Shown one piece after another: positions 61,770 through 64,000 of a DNA stretch of 64,000 bases; the stretch's first letter is position 1, and every line of letters starts with the position of its first letter. Location: positions 62,001 through 126,000 of the forward strand of contig JALCCT010000002.1 of the NCBI GenBank assembly GCA_022640915.1, in the 5' to 3' direction. The notes beneath the pieces are model-generated. The model was not told the DNA's origin, searched no databases, and saw only the letters and a program-made list of their open reading frames with translations. A program made the translations under genes and the position numbers. The DNA is from Bifidobacterium sp. GTDB lineage: Bacteria > Actinomycetota > Actinomycetes > Actinomycetales > Bifidobacteriaceae.

Positions 61770-61966
61770 TCGCGAGCACTTGTCCGCGCTGCACCTATCC
61801 GCACACTACGCAACCGCCAATTCCTATAGTGCGCATGCAATGAGCATCACCAATTCCCCTCGGTATAGCCAATCCTCGATATTGCAGGGATTGCTTGATC
61901 ATCACCGTGCCGGGCGTGTTCGTTGCGGACGCACTCTGCAAACGCTGGGCATCGTGCGCAATCAAC
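61770..61966. other. Gap between convergent LacI and RluA-like genes
   Basis: Nearly 200 bases, no coding frame supported. No hairpin terminator was found for either gene. Confidence 0.3.
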
Positions 61967-62989
61967 CTACCCCAGTGGCACGCGTGAAACGAAGCGACGC
62001 AGCTCGTCACTGATCGGGTCAATGAATGCCAGCGAGCGGGCAACCAGCTGCAACGGAGCAGAAAAATCGTCATAATCCGGGTAATTGATCCTCGGGTACA
62101 GATCATCGCCGGCGATCGGCAGACCCAACGCGTTCATATGCACGCGTAGCTGATGCGTTTTGCCGGTTTTCGGTTCCAGTATGTAGCGACGATAGCAGAC
62201 TGGGCGGGGCCGCTGCCCATTAGCCGCGTATGATCGAAAATCATGGCCGACAGAATGCAATCTGATGGCGTTGCGACCTATGCAGCCGCGACCGGGGCCT
62301 CGGCCGCCTCCCGGTTTCGCACAGGCAGCTGTCGATATGAGTCGAGCAGGCCGGACATCATCACACGTTTCTGTCTGTTCCTCGGCATCGTCCCCCATGA
62401 GCCTGCCCGCGCGGCTCCCTGCCAGTCTTCTCTGCCGCTCACAGTCAGTATGCCCATGCATTGTTTCCCACCGTATCTGCCCATTCACGTCGCCATAGTC
62501 ACTATCTATGCCCAGCCGGATCACCGTTTCGGCATTCACTTCGCCCGGCCTCTCATAGGCCTGCAGAATGCCGCGCTGTTTGACTATTCGAGAACGCCGC
62601 AGTAGCGGGAACACGGCAGGCGGGTCGAGCCGAGCGATAGTGCCGTACTGTGGCCGCGCGATCGGCGCTGCGGGGGCGAGGCATTCGTAAGTCTTCGCCA
62701 CCATGTGTTTTTGGAAAAGCATCTGATAGGTCTTGCGTAAACGGGGCTTGCGCGTGAACACGACAATGCCAGCGGTCGCCCTATCCAGCCGGTGGGCCGG
62801 TGCGATATCCGGCTCGCCGAACTGCTCGCGCAGCCGGATCAACGCGGTCTGCCGGTACCACATGCCGCGCGGCGTGGTGGCCAGAAAGTGCGGCTTGTCG
62901 ATGACGATGATGCCCGAATCCTCGTATATCACGTCATAGTCGAACGGGATTTCCGGCTCATCTCCGACCCAGCGGTGCCTCTCAGTCAT
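61967..62989 (-). CDS. RluA-family RNA pseudouridine synthase
   Basis: The ~340-residue synthase isomerises uridine in rRNA (or tRNA). The catalytic Asp is in PAHRLDRATAGIVVFTR (~residue 72); VIYEDSGIIVIDKPHFLATTP precedes it and RYILEPKTGKTHQLRVHMNALG follows. Between them is an extra ~75-residue segment (about residues 175-250) rich in Gly/Arg/Glu, absent from most RluA proteins. There is no S4 domain. ATG 62989 is close to the family start, though GGAGG lies only 1 nt upstream; 63007 is an alternative. It is transcribed towards the LacI gene. Confidence 0.9.
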   Translation of the reverse strand: MTERHRWVGDEPEIPFDYDVIYEDSGIIVIDKPHFLATTPRGMWYRQTALIRLREQFGEPDIAPAHRLDRATAGIVVFTRKPRLRKTYQMLFQKHMVAKTYECLAPAAPIARPQYGTIARLDPPAVFPLLRRSRIVKQRGILQAYERPGEVNAETVIRLGIDSDYGDVNGQIRWETMHGHTDCERQRRLAGSRAGRLMGDDAEEQTETCDDVRPARLISTAACAKPGGGRGPGRGCIGRNAIRLHSVGHDFRSYAANGQRPRPVCYRRYILEPKTGKTHQLRVHMNALGLPIAGDDLYPRINYPDYDDFSAPLQLVARSLAFIDPISDELRRFVSRVPLG

Positions 62990-63111
62990 GCCTCCATACT
63001 GCCACATGTACGCATTTGCCAGGATTCATCGCAGATTCTCACACGCTGTCGCACGTTATACAGCAACGTCAACGCTCATTCACGACGACTATGCACGCAG
63101 CTGTCATATCT

Positions 63112-64000
63112 TCACACAAGCGGGGCACTCGTGGTCACGGAAACCACATCCGCGCCTGCGCCCGCGTTATCGGCGCCCTGTTCGTTCGCCGTGGCGAGCT
63201 GATGATCAGGCGTTATCTCGAGGATCGCATCGAAGTCCTTGACATATTGCAGATCGTGCGTGGCCATGATGAGCGTGTTCGGCAGCGAACGCAGCAGTGC
63301 GACGATCAGCTTGCCGTTGTGTTCATCGAGCGAGGCGGTCGGCTCGTCGGTCAGGAGAATCTGCTTCCTGCGCAGCAGGGCGCGCGCTATTTCGAGGCGC
63401 TGGATCTGGCCGCCCGACAAGTGAGAACCATTCTGCCCGCATTCGTAGTTCAGCGGATCATCGCCAAGCTCGTGCAGCAGCCCGACCTGCTCAAGCGCGG
63501 AGAGCAAGCGATCATCTGCGAATGGCTCCCCGAAGGTCAGGTTGAAGCGCACGTTCTCGTCGAAGATGAATGGCCGCTGTTCGATGAATCCGATTTGCCT
63601 GACCAGATCGTCGTCGCTCTGCATATCGCGATCGACCACGAAGCCTTGCATGGCATTGAGCAGCGAGGACTTGCCCACGCCGGACGGCCCTACGAGGGCG
63701 ATCTTCTTGCCCTTTGCGATATCGAGCCGCTGGCTTTGCAGCAGCGTTGTGTCGCCATGCACCACAGCGGGAACCTTCACAATGACACGGGCCGCGACGT
63801 CAGCGGTCTCGCCTTGCGCCGGGGCATCAGCATCAATCTGTGTCTGCGCCGCTGCAGTGTCCTCCACCTGGGCCAGCGCAGGAGCTCCCGGAGTCTCGCT
63901 CAGTGTTTTGCGCATCTCCTCGCGAATTTCCTTCGTGGTGGCGATCTCATTGAAATGCCCTGTAGCGGCGCGGAACGGGCCGCACACGCGGTCGCTGGCC
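63112..64000 (-). CDS. ABC exporter ATPase, C-terminal part (gene continues right of window)
   Basis: The visible ~295 residues are a nucleotide-binding domain: Walker A ALVGPSGVGKSS, Q-loop GFIEQRPFIFDENVRFNLTFG, signature HLSGGQIQRLEIARAL, Walker B ILLTDEPTASLDEHN and switch MATHDLQY. The Q-loop of the form EQRPFIFDE and the short linker before the ATPase fit a heterodimeric or CydDC-like exporter with an upstream membrane domain; the frame is open at 64000. The ~60-residue Ala/Glu/Gln-rich linker before the ATPase is unusual. It is the last gene before a gap to the RluA gene. Confidence 0.88.
   Translation of the reverse strand, partial: ASDRVCGPFRAATGHFNEIATTKEIREEMRKTLSETPGAPALAQVEDTAAAQTQIDADAPAQGETADVAARVIVKVPAVVHGDTTLLQSQRLDIAKGKKIALVGPSGVGKSSLLNAMQGFVVDRDMQSDDDLVRQIGFIEQRPFIFDENVRFNLTFGEPFADDRLLSALEQVGLLHELGDDPLNYECGQNGSHLSGGQIQRLEIARALLRRKQILLTDEPTASLDEHNGKLIVALLRSLPNTLIMATHDLQYVKDFDAILEITPDHQLATANEQGADNAGAGADVVSVTTSAPLV

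Overview
The window is GC-rich and densely coding, with short intergenic gaps, ATGA-type gene overlaps and strong AGGAG ribosome binding sites. It most resembles a Bifidobacterium or close bifidobacterial chromosome. The reasons are the actinobacteria-specific 24-residue ribosomal protein bL37, a dgt-dnaG pair, a GH42 beta-galactosidase with its LacI regulator and sugar-binding lipoprotein laid out like bifidobacterial galacto-oligosaccharide (gos) loci, and luxS near cystathionine synthesis genes. I saw no transposase, phage gene, rRNA or CRISPR array. The species call is inference from gene content and cannot be settled here.

Layout. 1-7.4 kb is housekeeping: the 5' part of infC with a non-ATG start, a membrane-anchored spermidine-synthase-like protein, thiamine pyrophosphokinase, an ArsC/Spx-like protein, gap, YbaK deacylase, galM, bL37 and tRNA-Arg. 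8.4-14.6 kb is a minus-strand group holding both halves of a D-glutamate cyclase (DUF1445 and DUF4392) around 5-oxoprolinase PxpA, fused PxpB-PxpC and a biotin carboxylase-BCCP fusion. 15.0-29.5 kb follows with a class IV aminotransferase, three unrelated-looking penicillin-binding-type serine hydrolases, a class I amidotransferase, a complete dipeptide ABC importer, an M19 dipeptidase and a DmpA-type (P1/S58) aminopeptidase. Read together, 8.4-29.5 kb looks like an island for importing and dismantling peptides that contain D-amino acids or pyroglutamate, for example murein fragments. This is the most interesting part of the window.

29.7-43.3 kb holds dnaG, dgt, alr, a GNAT, luxS, an MFS transporter, recQ, and metB with a cystathionine beta-synthase-like gene (methionine/cysteine/AI-2 metabolism). 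43.8-47.3 kb is a YtrA-type GntR regulator with its ABC ATPase and permease, including a recognisable operator. 47.3-49.7 kb has an orphan ORF, an AAA ATPase and a 2-hydroxyacid dehydrogenase. 49.8-55.1 kb is a second complete dipeptide-type ABC operon whose binding protein is membrane-anchored rather than a lipoprotein. 55.4-56.1 kb is coaX.

56.2-61.8 kb is a decayed galacto-oligosaccharide locus. The sugar-binding lipoprotein, GH42 beta-galactosidase and LacI regulator are intact, but only the last ~47 codons of the first permease and the first ~27 codons of the second survive. The window ends with an RluA-type pseudouridine synthase and the 3' part of an ABC exporter gene.
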